Shown: positions 28,673 to 36,563 of the stretch, one piece after another
How positions within the stretch are numbered: position 1 is the first letter of the stretch
How the letters are laid out: each line of letters starts with the position of its first letter
Assembly: GCF_025371035.1 (NCBI RefSeq)
Contig: NZ_JANZXB010000010.1
Location: 62,001-126,000, forward strand
Reading direction: 5' to 3'
DNA length: 64,000 nt
Origin: Sphingomonas sp. LC-1
GTDB lineage: Bacteria; Pseudomonadota; Alphaproteobacteria; Sphingomonadales; Sphingomonadaceae
Translations under genes and position numbers: made by a program
Notes under the pieces: generated by a model
What the model was told of the DNA's origin: nothing
Seen by the model: only the letters and a program-made list of their open reading frames with translations
Databases searched by the model: none

Positions 28673-28843
28673 GATTTTCCTGGCATATCAATCATCTGAC
28701 GGTCCGTACGCCGCTCATCGGCGCAACGGCCCCGGTGATTCGCCGATGTGTCGCCATGGGCTCGCCGCACGTCACAAAGCGGTGGACCGCGTCGCCGCTC
28801 CTCGCTTAAGTCCCCGTTCCAATCGACAAGGAAGGGTTCGCGG

Positions 28844-30742
28844 ATGCGCATAGGGGCGATGACGGCGGCATGGCTGCTGGCGGGAGCGCTGGCGAGCACA
28901 GCGCTACCCCCGGTGATGGCGCGGGAACCGGCCCCCAAGGCGTCCGCCAAGACGGCGGTCGAATATGACATCGCCTTTCCCCGCCCGGAACATCATGAGG
29001 CGCAGATCAGCGTCACCTATCGCGGGTTGGGCCGCACCCCCATCCGCTTCCAGATGGCGCGCTCCTCGCCGGGTCGCTACGCGCTGCACGAGTTCGCCAA
29101 GAACGTCTATTCGGTGTCCGCCATCGACGGGGCCGGACGTCCGCTGACCATCTCGCGCACCGATCCCTATGGCTGGACGGTGCCCGCCCATGACGGCACC
29201 GTCACCGTCCGCTACACGCTGTTCGGCGATCGGGGCGACGGCACCTATGCGCAGATCGACCCGACCCATGCACATCTGAACATCCCCGCCACCTTCATGT
29301 GGGCCGCCGGGCAGGACGACCGGCCGATCCGCGTCCGTTTCCACCCCGCCGCCGGATGGAAGATCGCGACCCAGCTAGCGCCCACCGACGATCCCGCCGT
29401 CTTCACCGCGCGCGACCTGCAATATTTCATGGACAGCCCCGTCGAGATGTCCGCCTGGGACATAAGGAGCTGGACGGTGGGTGATGGCGCCCAGCGCTAC
29501 ACTATCCGCCTGACGGCCCATCATGACGGCAGCCCCGCCGATCTCGACCGGTTCGCCGCCATGGCGCGAAAGGTCGTGGCGCAGCAGATCGCGGTCTTCG
29601 GCGAGGCACCGCCCTATGACTATGGCACGTATACCTTCCTCGCCGACTATATGCCGCAGATCAGCGGCGACGGGATGGAGCATCGCAACTCGACGGTGAT
29701 CAGCATGCCGCAGTCGCTGGCGGCCGCGAAGTTCGCGCAGATCCAGACGCTGAGCCACGAATTCTTCCATGCCTGGAATGTCGAACGCATCCGTCCTGCG
29801 GAGCTGGAGCCGTTCGACTTTACCCGCGCCAATGCGACGCCCTCGCTCTGGCTGGCCGAGGGCTTCACCCAATATTACGGGCCCCTGGCGGTCGTCCGCG
29901 CCGAGCAGATGCCGCTGGCCGACTATATCGCGCAACTGTCGGCGACGCTGAACGCACTGCTGATCACCCCGGCGCGTCGTTACGGCGGACCGCAGGAAAT
30001 GAGCCTGCGCGCGCCCTTCGTCGATGCCGCCCAGTCGATCGATCCGACCAATCCCAACATCTTCAAATCCTATTATCCCTATGGCGCGGTCCTTGCCCTG
30101 GCGCTCGATCTGCAACTACGGCAGGCCTTTCCGAAGCTGACGCTCGACGATTATATGCGCCAGCTCTGGCGCAACCATGGCAAGACCGAGCGCAGCTATC
30201 GCCCCGACGATCTGCGCATCGCCCTAGCGGAGCTTACCGGGGATCAGGGCTTTGCCGACCGCTTCTTCACCCAATATGTGATCGGCAGCGCTCTACCCGA
30301 TTTCGCGCCGCTGCTGGCGCAGGCCGGGCTGACATTGCGCCCCGTTCACCCCGATGCCGCCTGGGCGGGCGGAACCCCGGCCAAGGGGGATGACGGCATG
30401 ACGATCGTCGCCCCGACCGCGCCGGGCACGCCGCTCTATGACGCCGGGCTGGACAAGGGCGATGTGATCGTCAGCATCGACGGTCGCCCGGTGGCGGACG
30501 CCGCCGCCTGGACCGCCTTGCTGGCCGCGCACAAGCCGGGCGACCGCCTGTCCATCGTCTATCGCCAGCGGGGCGGCGAGCGGCGGGCGACGATGATCCT
30601 CGTCGCCGATCCGAACCAGGAAATCCTGCTTGACGAGAGCCTGGGCCAAAGCCCGACGCCCCGACAGATGCGGTTTCGCCAAGCCTGGCTGGGGCCACGC
30701 CCCTTGGTCGGACGCATCGGTCCGGTGACGTCCGCGCCCTGA
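28844..30742 (+). CDS. M61 family metallopeptidase with C-terminal PDZ domain
   Basis: The 632-residue secreted protein begins with a signal peptide cut near VMA-REPAP. An N-terminal beta domain is followed by the gluzincin catalytic domain with TLSHEFFHAWNVERI (His305, Glu306, His309). The third ligand should lie in WLAEGFTQYYG. A PDZ domain sits at about residues 530-600 (APGTPLYDAGLDKGDVIVSI). M61 enzymes are glycyl aminopeptidases, here probably periplasmic. The ATG at 28844 follows AAGGAAGGG. The gene stands alone between tRNA-Cys and the LOV operon. Confidence 0.93.
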   Translation: MRIGAMTAAWLLAGALASTALPPVMAREPAPKASAKTAVEYDIAFPRPEHHEAQISVTYRGLGRTPIRFQMARSSPGRYALHEFAKNVYSVSAIDGAGRPLTISRTDPYGWTVPAHDGTVTVRYTLFGDRGDGTYAQIDPTHAHLNIPATFMWAAGQDDRPIRVRFHPAAGWKIATQLAPTDDPAVFTARDLQYFMDSPVEMSAWDIRSWTVGDGAQRYTIRLTAHHDGSPADLDRFAAMARKVVAQQIAVFGEAPPYDYGTYTFLADYMPQISGDGMEHRNSTVISMPQSLAAAKFAQIQTLSHEFFHAWNVERIRPAELEPFDFTRANATPSLWLAEGFTQYYGPLAVVRAEQMPLADYIAQLSATLNALLITPARRYGGPQEMSLRAPFVDAAQSIDPTNPNIFKSYYPYGAVLALALDLQLRQAFPKLTLDDYMRQLWRNHGKTERSYRPDDLRIALAELTGDQGFADRFFTQYVIGSALPDFAPLLAQAGLTLRPVHPDAAWAGGTPAKGDDGMTIVAPTAPGTPLYDAGLDKGDVIVSIDGRPVADAAAWTALLAAHKPGDRLSIVYRQRGGERRATMILVADPNQEILLDESLGQSPTPRQMRFRQAWLGPRPLVGRIGPVTSAP

Positions 30743-30770
30743 CCAGGGCGCCCACACCGGCGCGGTTTCG

Positions 30771-30796
30771 GGAACGACCGCGGCCCGGCCCGGGTT
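30771..30796 (+). promoter_or_regulatory. Candidate EcfG-type (general stress) promoter of the LOV / CheB-CheR-HWE operon
   Basis: GGAAC (30771-30775), 18 bases, then GTT (30794-30796, within GGGTTT) lies about 90 bases upstream of the LOV gene. It resembles the EcfG promoter pattern. The spacer is one base longer than in the first LOV gene's motif if counted to GTT. A general-stress role is inferred. Confidence 0.4.
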
Positions 30797-30886
30797 TACC
30801 CAAGTGAATTTTTTCGGGGGCTATCGTCCGTCTGGGCCCTTGCGGAGGGATAGACGCCATGCGAATGCGCGTCAGGGAGCCAGTTC

Positions 30887-31447
30887 GTGCAAGAAATTGA
30901 TATTCCGGCCCATCTGGCCAGCTATTTGGACCAGTCGCCGATCGCCCTGGCTCTGGCCGATGCGCTCGACGACAATCCGCTGATCTTCATCAATCACGGT
31001 TTCCGGGAACTGACCGGCTATACCAGCGAGGATGTGATCGGCCAAAATTGCCGCATGCTTCAACGCAACGCCGACAATGTCGAAGCGCGGGAGCGGATCC
31101 GCGAATTCCTGGCCAATGATCGGCAACTGAACGTCCGCACCATGCTGGTCAATTTCCGCAAGGACGGCTCGCCCTTCATCAACCTGCTATACATGTCCAA
31201 GCTGCGACAACTGGGCGGCAAGATGCCCTATATCTTCGCCTCGCAATTCGATGTCAGCCGATCGCATCCCGATCGTCTGGCCGCCTATGACGCCGAACTG
31301 GGCAAGACGCTGGGTCGCCTGAGCCCGATCCTCGCCGAAAGCGGTATCGTGCTGGAGGGATCGCTGACCGCGATCGCCAACACCGCCGCCACCATCGCCC
31401 AGGCCAAGCTGACCCTGTCGGACCTCGATCGAGCAGCCTTTCCGTGA
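30887..31447 (+). CDS. Short LOV (blue-light) photoreceptor protein
   Basis: The 186-residue protein is essentially one LOV domain with a helical C-terminal extension. It shows FRELTGYTSEDVIGQNCRML with Cys55 as the adduct-forming cysteine, NFRKDGSPFINLLYMSKL, and a Gln in FASQFDVSRS that usually senses the flavin state. The usual FLQG is changed to MLQR. Residues 130-186 lack any effector domain. The start is GTG at 30887 with GGGAG seven bases upstream. The TGA stop overlaps the ATG of the large kinase gene, so the two are translationally coupled and probably act together. Confidence 0.9.
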   Translation: MQEIDIPAHLASYLDQSPIALALADALDDNPLIFINHGFRELTGYTSEDVIGQNCRMLQRNADNVEARERIREFLANDRQLNVRTMLVNFRKDGSPFINLLYMSKLRQLGGKMPYIFASQFDVSRSHPDRLAAYDAELGKTLGRLSPILAESGIVLEGSLTAIANTAATIAQAKLTLSDLDRAAFP

Positions 31448-34400
31448 TGAGCGACACGCCCCGCAGCGGGGACACATTGTCGGCCGAACGGGGCGGCGCG
31501 ACCGTGCCGGTGGTGGGCATCGGCGCTTCCGCCGGCGGACTTGAGGCGCTGCGCGAGATGCTGACGCCCGCCCATGCCCCGACCGGCATGGCGTTCGTGG
31601 TGGTCCAGCATCTGGATCCCAATCACGAAAGCATGTTGGCGCAACTGCTCGACCGGCACACCAATTTGGCGGTGCGCCAGTGCGAGGGATCGGAACGGAT
31701 CGAGGCCGACTATGTCTATATCATCCCGCCCGGACGGGGACTGGCTATTCGCGGCGGCGTGCTGGAACTGACCGATTTCGTCCAGCCGCGCGGGCTGCGC
31801 CGTCCGATCGACGACTTCTTCCTGTCGCTGGCGAGCGATCAACAGGCCAATGCCGCCTGCGTCATTCTGTCCGGGACGGGAGCCGACGGGACGACGGGCC
31901 TGCGCGCGATCAAGGAGAATGGCGGCGTCGGCGTCGTCCAGAAACCCGAAAGCGCCCGTTATGACGGCATGCCGCTATCGGCGGTGGGCACCGGCCTGGT
32001 CGATTTCGTCAAACCGGCGGGCGAGATCGTCGAATGTCTGCGGGCCTTCTTCGCGCGGCGCTCGGGCGATCCCAAGGAGCATGAGGCGGAGGTCGTCGCC
32101 GACCATGTCGACGATCTGTGCCGGGTATTGCGCAACGCCATCGGCCATGATTTTTCGGGCTATAAGCGCACGACGCTGGTCCGCCGGGTGGAACGGCGGA
32201 TGCATGTCCTGGGCATCGGAACGGGCTCGGCGTATCTGGCGCGCGTCAAGAGCGATGCGGACGAGTGCGAGGCGCTGTTCCGCGATCTGCTGATCAACGT
32301 CACGCGGTTCTTCCGCGATACGGAATTGTTCGAGACACTCCGGACCAAGGCGATCCTGCCGCTGCTCCGTGCACGCGATCCGGACGAGGACATTCGCGTC
32401 TGGATCCCCGGCTGCTCCAGTGGCGAGGAAGCCTATAGCATCGCCATGATGTTCGCCGAGGCCGCGCGCGAGGCGGGGCAGCCATTGGCGGTCCAGATAT
32501 TCGCCACCGACATTGACGAACAGATGCTCCAGATCGCGCGCGAGGGCAGCTACCCGGCCGCGGCGCTGGCGGACATTCCGGCGCCTCTGCGCGAGCGCTA
32601 CACCCTGCCCCATGCCGAGCGGTTCAGCATCGCCGGGTCGATCCGCGACATGATCCGCTTTTCGAACCACAGCCTGGTAAAGGACCCGCCCTTTTCGCGG
32701 ATTGACCTGGTATCGTGCCGCAACCTGCTGATCTATTTCGACGATCGCCTGCAGCAATCGGTGCTGCCGCTGCTCCATTACGCGCTGCGTCCGGGCGGTT
32801 ACCTGTTCCTGGGGCCTTCGGAGAGCGTTGGGCGGTTCGATCATCTCTTCCCGGCGATCGACAGCCATGCCCGGCTGTTCGAACGATCCGCCGCCTCCCC
32901 CTCCTACCCCATCGACCTGCCCGGCGGCATGAGCCGAAGCCCACGGCGGCGCGGCGAACGGGGTGAGCGCGAGGGAGGCAGCGTCACCAGCGACGAAGGC
33001 GTCGCGCTTCGCCGCATCGTGGATCGTTATGCACCGCCGAGCATGGTGGTCGATCAGGATGGCGGCATCCTGGCCGCGTTCGGCAAGCTCAGCCGCTATT
33101 TCACCTTCCCCGTCACCCGGGCGGGCGGATCGAGCGCGACCACGCTGGCGCGGCCGGGTCTGCGCGAGGTGATGGGCCCGATGCTGCGCCAAGCCCGCGA
33201 CGCCCGCAAGCGCATCGCCGCGCGCGACGTGTCGGTCACGACCGAATATGGCATCCAGAAGATCGAGGTGATCTGCGATCCGCTGACCGATGGATCGCTG
33301 CTCTTCCTGTTCCGCGATACCGAGCCGTTCAGCCCGGTCGAGGTCAGCGACCTGGCCGATCTGGAGCCCGGCAACGATCATATCGAGGCGCTGGAAGACG
33401 AACTGCGCCTGACCCGCCACCGGCTGCGCTCGACCGTCGAGGAGTTGGAAACGGCGAATGAGGAGCTGAAAAGCTCCAACGAAGAAATGATGTCGATGAA
33501 CGAGGAGCTTCAATCGACCAATGAGGAACTGTCGACCGTCAATGACGAGTTGAAGACCAAGGTCGATCAGCTGACCGTCGCGAATTCCGACCTGCGCAAT
33601 TTCTTCGAATCGACCGATCTGGCGGTGGTGGTGCTCGACCGGCATTTGCGGGTGCGCAGCTATACCGAGGCCGCCCGCTCGATCTTCCCGCTCCAGCCGG
33701 GGGATCGGGGCCGGCTGCTGGCCGATGTGTCGACGCGGTTGTCGGATACCGGCTATCTCGACGGGGCGGCGGCGGTGGCGGCGGGCGGCGCTCCGTCGCA
33801 GCGGCGGGTGACGACGCGCGGGGGCGAGCGGACCCTGTCGTTGCGCATCCTGCCCTATCGCACGCAGGGAGATGGCGTCGATGGCGCGACGCTGGTGCTG
33901 ACGGACATTACCGACGCGCTCAGCATGGAGCGCGAACTGGCGGCGGAGCGCGAACGGCTTGATCTGGCCGTGAAGGCGGGCGGTATCGGCGTCTGGGAAT
34001 ATCGGGACGGGACCGGCGAGATCTTCCTCGACGGCACCGGGCGCAGCCTGTTTGGCTTTGGCGAAAACGAGTCCGCCGAGCGCGTCGATCATGTACTCGA
34101 ACGCATCGTGGCGGAGGATCGCCCGGCGGTCCAGCTTGCGCTGGCCGAGGCGATGGCGAACCGCGGCGATTTCGAAATGACCTTCCGGCTGGATGCGGCG
34201 GGCAAGGATCGGTGGATCAAGGGCTTTGGCCGGGTCGTTACCGCTAGCGCGCCGCACCGCATGGTCGGCGTCTCGATCGATGTGACCGCCGAATATGTAT
34301 TCGCCGAGACGCGCGAACTGATGCTGCGCGAGATGAACCATCGGGTGAAGAACCTCTTCGCCATCATCTCGGGCATCGTTTCCGCCGCCGCGCGCTCGCA

Positions 34401-34893
34401 CGGCGATGTGACCGAGATGGCCGAGGATGTGCGCGAGCGGATTGCGACGCTGGGCCGCGCCCATTCGCTGGCGTCTCCGGCCGGGGAGCAGCAGGCCATC
34501 GACCTGGGTTCGCTGGTGGAGGCGACGATAGCCCCCTATCAGGGTCAGTCGAAGATCATGATCGACGGCCCCCGCCTGCTGATCGACCGACGCTGCCTCT
34601 CGCCATTGGCGCTGATCCTGCACGAATGGGCGACCAACTCGGTCAAATACGGGGCCCTGGCGCATCGCGAGGGCGAACTGGCGATCGGCTGGACGCTGGC
34701 GGACGGCAAGTTGACGCTGACCTGGACCGAGACGGGCGGCAAAGGCGCGTTCGATATCGGCTCCAAGGGCTTCGGCACGCTGCTCGTCCAGACATCCTCG
34801 CGGCAACTCGGTGCGCAATTGGAGCGTAATAGCTCCGATGGTCGTTTCCTGCTGACCCTCATCCTGCCGGAGACGATACTCGCACATGACTAA
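31447..34893 (+). CDS. CheB-CheR-PAS-HWE histidine kinase fusion protein
   Basis: This large cytosolic protein of 1148 residues has, in order, four parts. A CheB methylesterase (about 15-190; GIGASAGG Ser, VQHLDPNH His, SGTGADGTTG Asp) is followed by a CheR methyltransferase (about 215-480; VWIPGCSSGEEAYSIA for SAM, DLVSCRNLLIYFD). Next come a coiled coil of repeated ETANEELKSSNEEM type leading into PAS domains (about 640-950). Last is an HWE kinase with MNHRVKNLFAIISG (His about 965) and LHEWATNSVKYGAL. All catalytic residues of the CheB, CheR and kinase parts appear present. No chemotaxis genes are adjacent. It sits between a LOV protein and a response regulator. Confidence 0.93.
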   Translation: MSDTPRSGDTLSAERGGATVPVVGIGASAGGLEALREMLTPAHAPTGMAFVVVQHLDPNHESMLAQLLDRHTNLAVRQCEGSERIEADYVYIIPPGRGLAIRGGVLELTDFVQPRGLRRPIDDFFLSLASDQQANAACVILSGTGADGTTGLRAIKENGGVGVVQKPESARYDGMPLSAVGTGLVDFVKPAGEIVECLRAFFARRSGDPKEHEAEVVADHVDDLCRVLRNAIGHDFSGYKRTTLVRRVERRMHVLGIGTGSAYLARVKSDADECEALFRDLLINVTRFFRDTELFETLRTKAILPLLRARDPDEDIRVWIPGCSSGEEAYSIAMMFAEAAREAGQPLAVQIFATDIDEQMLQIAREGSYPAAALADIPAPLRERYTLPHAERFSIAGSIRDMIRFSNHSLVKDPPFSRIDLVSCRNLLIYFDDRLQQSVLPLLHYALRPGGYLFLGPSESVGRFDHLFPAIDSHARLFERSAASPSYPIDLPGGMSRSPRRRGERGEREGGSVTSDEGVALRRIVDRYAPPSMVVDQDGGILAAFGKLSRYFTFPVTRAGGSSATTLARPGLREVMGPMLRQARDARKRIAARDVSVTTEYGIQKIEVICDPLTDGSLLFLFRDTEPFSPVEVSDLADLEPGNDHIEALEDELRLTRHRLRSTVEELETANEELKSSNEEMMSMNEELQSTNEELSTVNDELKTKVDQLTVANSDLRNFFESTDLAVVVLDRHLRVRSYTEAARSIFPLQPGDRGRLLADVSTRLSDTGYLDGAAAVAAGGAPSQRRVTTRGGERTLSLRILPYRTQGDGVDGATLVLTDITDALSMERELAAERERLDLAVKAGGIGVWEYRDGTGEIFLDGTGRSLFGFGENESAERVDHVLERIVAEDRPAVQLALAEAMANRGDFEMTFRLDAAGKDRWIKGFGRVVTASAPHRMVGVSIDVTAEYVFAETRELMLREMNHRVKNLFAIISGIVSAAARSHGDVTEMAEDVRERIATLGRAHSLASPAGEQQAIDLGSLVEATIAPYQGQSKIMIDGPRLLIDRRCLSPLALILHEWATNSVKYGALAHREGELAIGWTLADGKLTLTWTETGGKGAFDIGSKGFGTLLVQTSSRQLGAQLERNSSDGRFLLTLILPETILAHD

Positions 34894-35272
34894 GACGGTA
34901 TTGCTGGTCGAAGACGAATTCTTTGTCGCGCTGGATCTTCAGTCGATCATCGAGGATGGCGGCTATGAGGTCGATGGACCTTATGTCAGCGTCGAGGATG
35001 TGCTGGCGCATCTGGACGGAGATCGTCCGGAACTGGCCTGCGCCATTCTCGACGTGCGGCTGCGCGATGGAGAAGTGTTTCCCGCGGCCGAGCGATTGAG
35101 CCAGGCGGGCGTGCCGTTGATCTTCCATTCGGGTCATGCTGACGAACAGACGCTACAATCGCGCTATCCGGGTGCGGCGGTGTGCGGGAAGCCCTGTTCC
35201 CCCTCCCTGCTCCGCCGCACCCTGTTAATGGCGGTGTCCGGCCCCAGCGAAAGCGATCGCGAAGCCGGTTGA
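34886..35272 (+). CDS. Single-domain response regulator
   Basis: This 128-residue receiver-only protein begins MTKTVLLVEDEFFVALDLQS, with the phosphoacceptor at Asp56 in CAILDVRLRDG and a conserved Lys in VCGKPCSP. No output domain follows, so it signals by protein-protein contact or acts as a phosphate sink. It overlaps the end of the kinase gene by 8 bases and is its likely partner. The HSGHA segment stands where related single-domain regulators of the stress pathway have an FATGY-like motif, so it is not a clear member of that group. Confidence 0.92.
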   Translation: MTKTVLLVEDEFFVALDLQSIIEDGGYEVDGPYVSVEDVLAHLDGDRPELACAILDVRLRDGEVFPAAERLSQAGVPLIFHSGHADEQTLQSRYPGAAVCGKPCSPSLLRRTLLMAVSGPSESDREAG

Positions 35273-35282
35273 TCGCGCCGCC

Positions 35283-36563
35283 TTAGTCGAACGCGCCCCG
35301 CCCCATTCGGCCCGTCGCCCGAAGCAATGCCGCCTGTGCGGTCAGCACATCGACCTGCGCCCGCGCCACCGCCAGCTGTGCCGAGCGATAGCTCTGGTCC
35401 GCGACCAGAATGTCGATGGTCGAGCGTAACCCGAAACCATATTCCGCCCGCACGCCCTTCAAGGCGAGGTCGGCGGCCTTCAACCCCTCGGCGCTGGCCT
35501 TGAGCCGTCCCTCGGCGGCGGTCAGCGAGGCCCAGGCGGTATCGGCGGCCCGCACCACCGCGCGTGATGCGGCATCGGCATCGAACCGCTCGGCCCGGCG
35601 CGCCGCTTCCGCCTGCCGCACGCGCGAAGCGACGAGGCCACCGGTCAGCAGGGGTATGCGCAGCCCCAGGCCCGCATTGGCGGCGCTGTCGAACCCGGTC
35701 GCCTGTCCGCCCGACCATTGCACGCCCCGGCCATAGCCGCCCGACAGATCGAGCGCGGGTGCCCGCTCCGCCCGTGCCTGATCGATACGCGCGGTGGCGG
35801 CATCGACCCGCTGCTGCTGGGCCAGCAACAGCGGATTGCCGGTTTCCGCCGCCTCGCGCGCGTCCGTCAGCGTGCGCGGCAGGGCGGAGGGCGGCGCGAT
35901 GGTGGCGTCCAGCGTCCCGGCATCGCGGCCGACGATCGCGCGATACGCCGCCTCCGCCGTGGCCACCGCCCCCTCGGCATCCACCAGATTGGATATGACG
36001 CTCGCCCGCTGCGCCTCGAGCTGTGCGACGTCGGTCTTGGTCGCCTGCCCCAGCCCATAGCGCGACCGGGCTTCGGCCACCTGGCTGTCGAGACGTTCGA
36101 TCCCGACCCGCGCCACCTCGACCGCCTGCTGCGTATAGAGCAGGTCGGCATAGGCCCCGACGACACGCTCCAGCACATCGGCCTCGACATCGCGCAGCGC
36201 CTCGCCGCCCGCCGCGACATCGCCATTGGCCGCGCGCACCGCCGAGGAGACGCGGCCGCCCGTCCAGATGGGCAGGGTCGCCGTGACACTGCCCAGCGCC
36301 GAGGTCGCACCGGTCCGCACCCCCGCCGAGTCATAACCCAGCCGGTCATAGCCCCCGCTGCCCGTCGCCCCCGCGGTCAGTCGACCGGCGGCACGCGCCT
36401 GATTGGGGGTTTCGGCCAGCGCATCCTGCCGTGCCCGGGCGGCGGCGAGTTCGGGATTGCCCTCCCACGCCGCCGCGATCGCCTCCTTCAGCGTCTCGCC
36501 CGAGGCGGGAGCAGCCGCGATCAACGCCGCCCCCATCACCAGCCACGCCCCCCGCTTAGTCAT
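35283..36563 (-). CDS. TolC family channel protein of the ABC export operon
   Basis: The 426-residue protein has a signal peptide (ALIAAAPASG-E) and TolC/OEP repeats: LKEAIAAAWEGNPELAAARA, the strand region LPIWTGGRVSSAVRAANGDV, and the second repeat IRIPLLTGGLVASRVRQAEA. It forms the outer-membrane duct. The ATG at 36563 overlaps the permease stop by 8 bases; the extra open frame to 36590 is inside the permease. It is the last gene of the adaptor-ATPase-GIN-permease-TolC operon and converges on the response regulator gene with a 10-base gap. Confidence 0.9.
   Translation of the reverse strand: MTKRGAWLVMGAALIAAAPASGETLKEAIAAAWEGNPELAAARARQDALAETPNQARAAGRLTAGATGSGGYDRLGYDSAGVRTGATSALGSVTATLPIWTGGRVSSAVRAANGDVAAGGEALRDVEADVLERVVGAYADLLYTQQAVEVARVGIERLDSQVAEARSRYGLGQATKTDVAQLEAQRASVISNLVDAEGAVATAEAAYRAIVGRDAGTLDATIAPPSALPRTLTDAREAAETGNPLLLAQQQRVDAATARIDQARAERAPALDLSGGYGRGVQWSGGQATGFDSAANAGLGLRIPLLTGGLVASRVRQAEAARRAERFDADAASRAVVRAADTAWASLTAAEGRLKASAEGLKAADLALKGVRAEYGFGLRSTIDILVADQSYRSAQLAVARAQVDVLTAQAALLRATGRMGRGAFD

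Noticed and set aside
31975-34887. A 970-codon open frame opposite the CheB-CheR-HWE gene
   Set aside because: It is a GC-rich antisense frame. The plus strand has full domain content, start-stop overlaps on both sides and correct motifs, while the minus frame shows only low-complexity His, Arg and Gln text.
31447-34893. A chemotaxis operon
   Set aside because: CheB and CheR domains are present, but no CheA, CheW, CheY-motor or receptor gene is nearby, and the kinase is of the HWE type.
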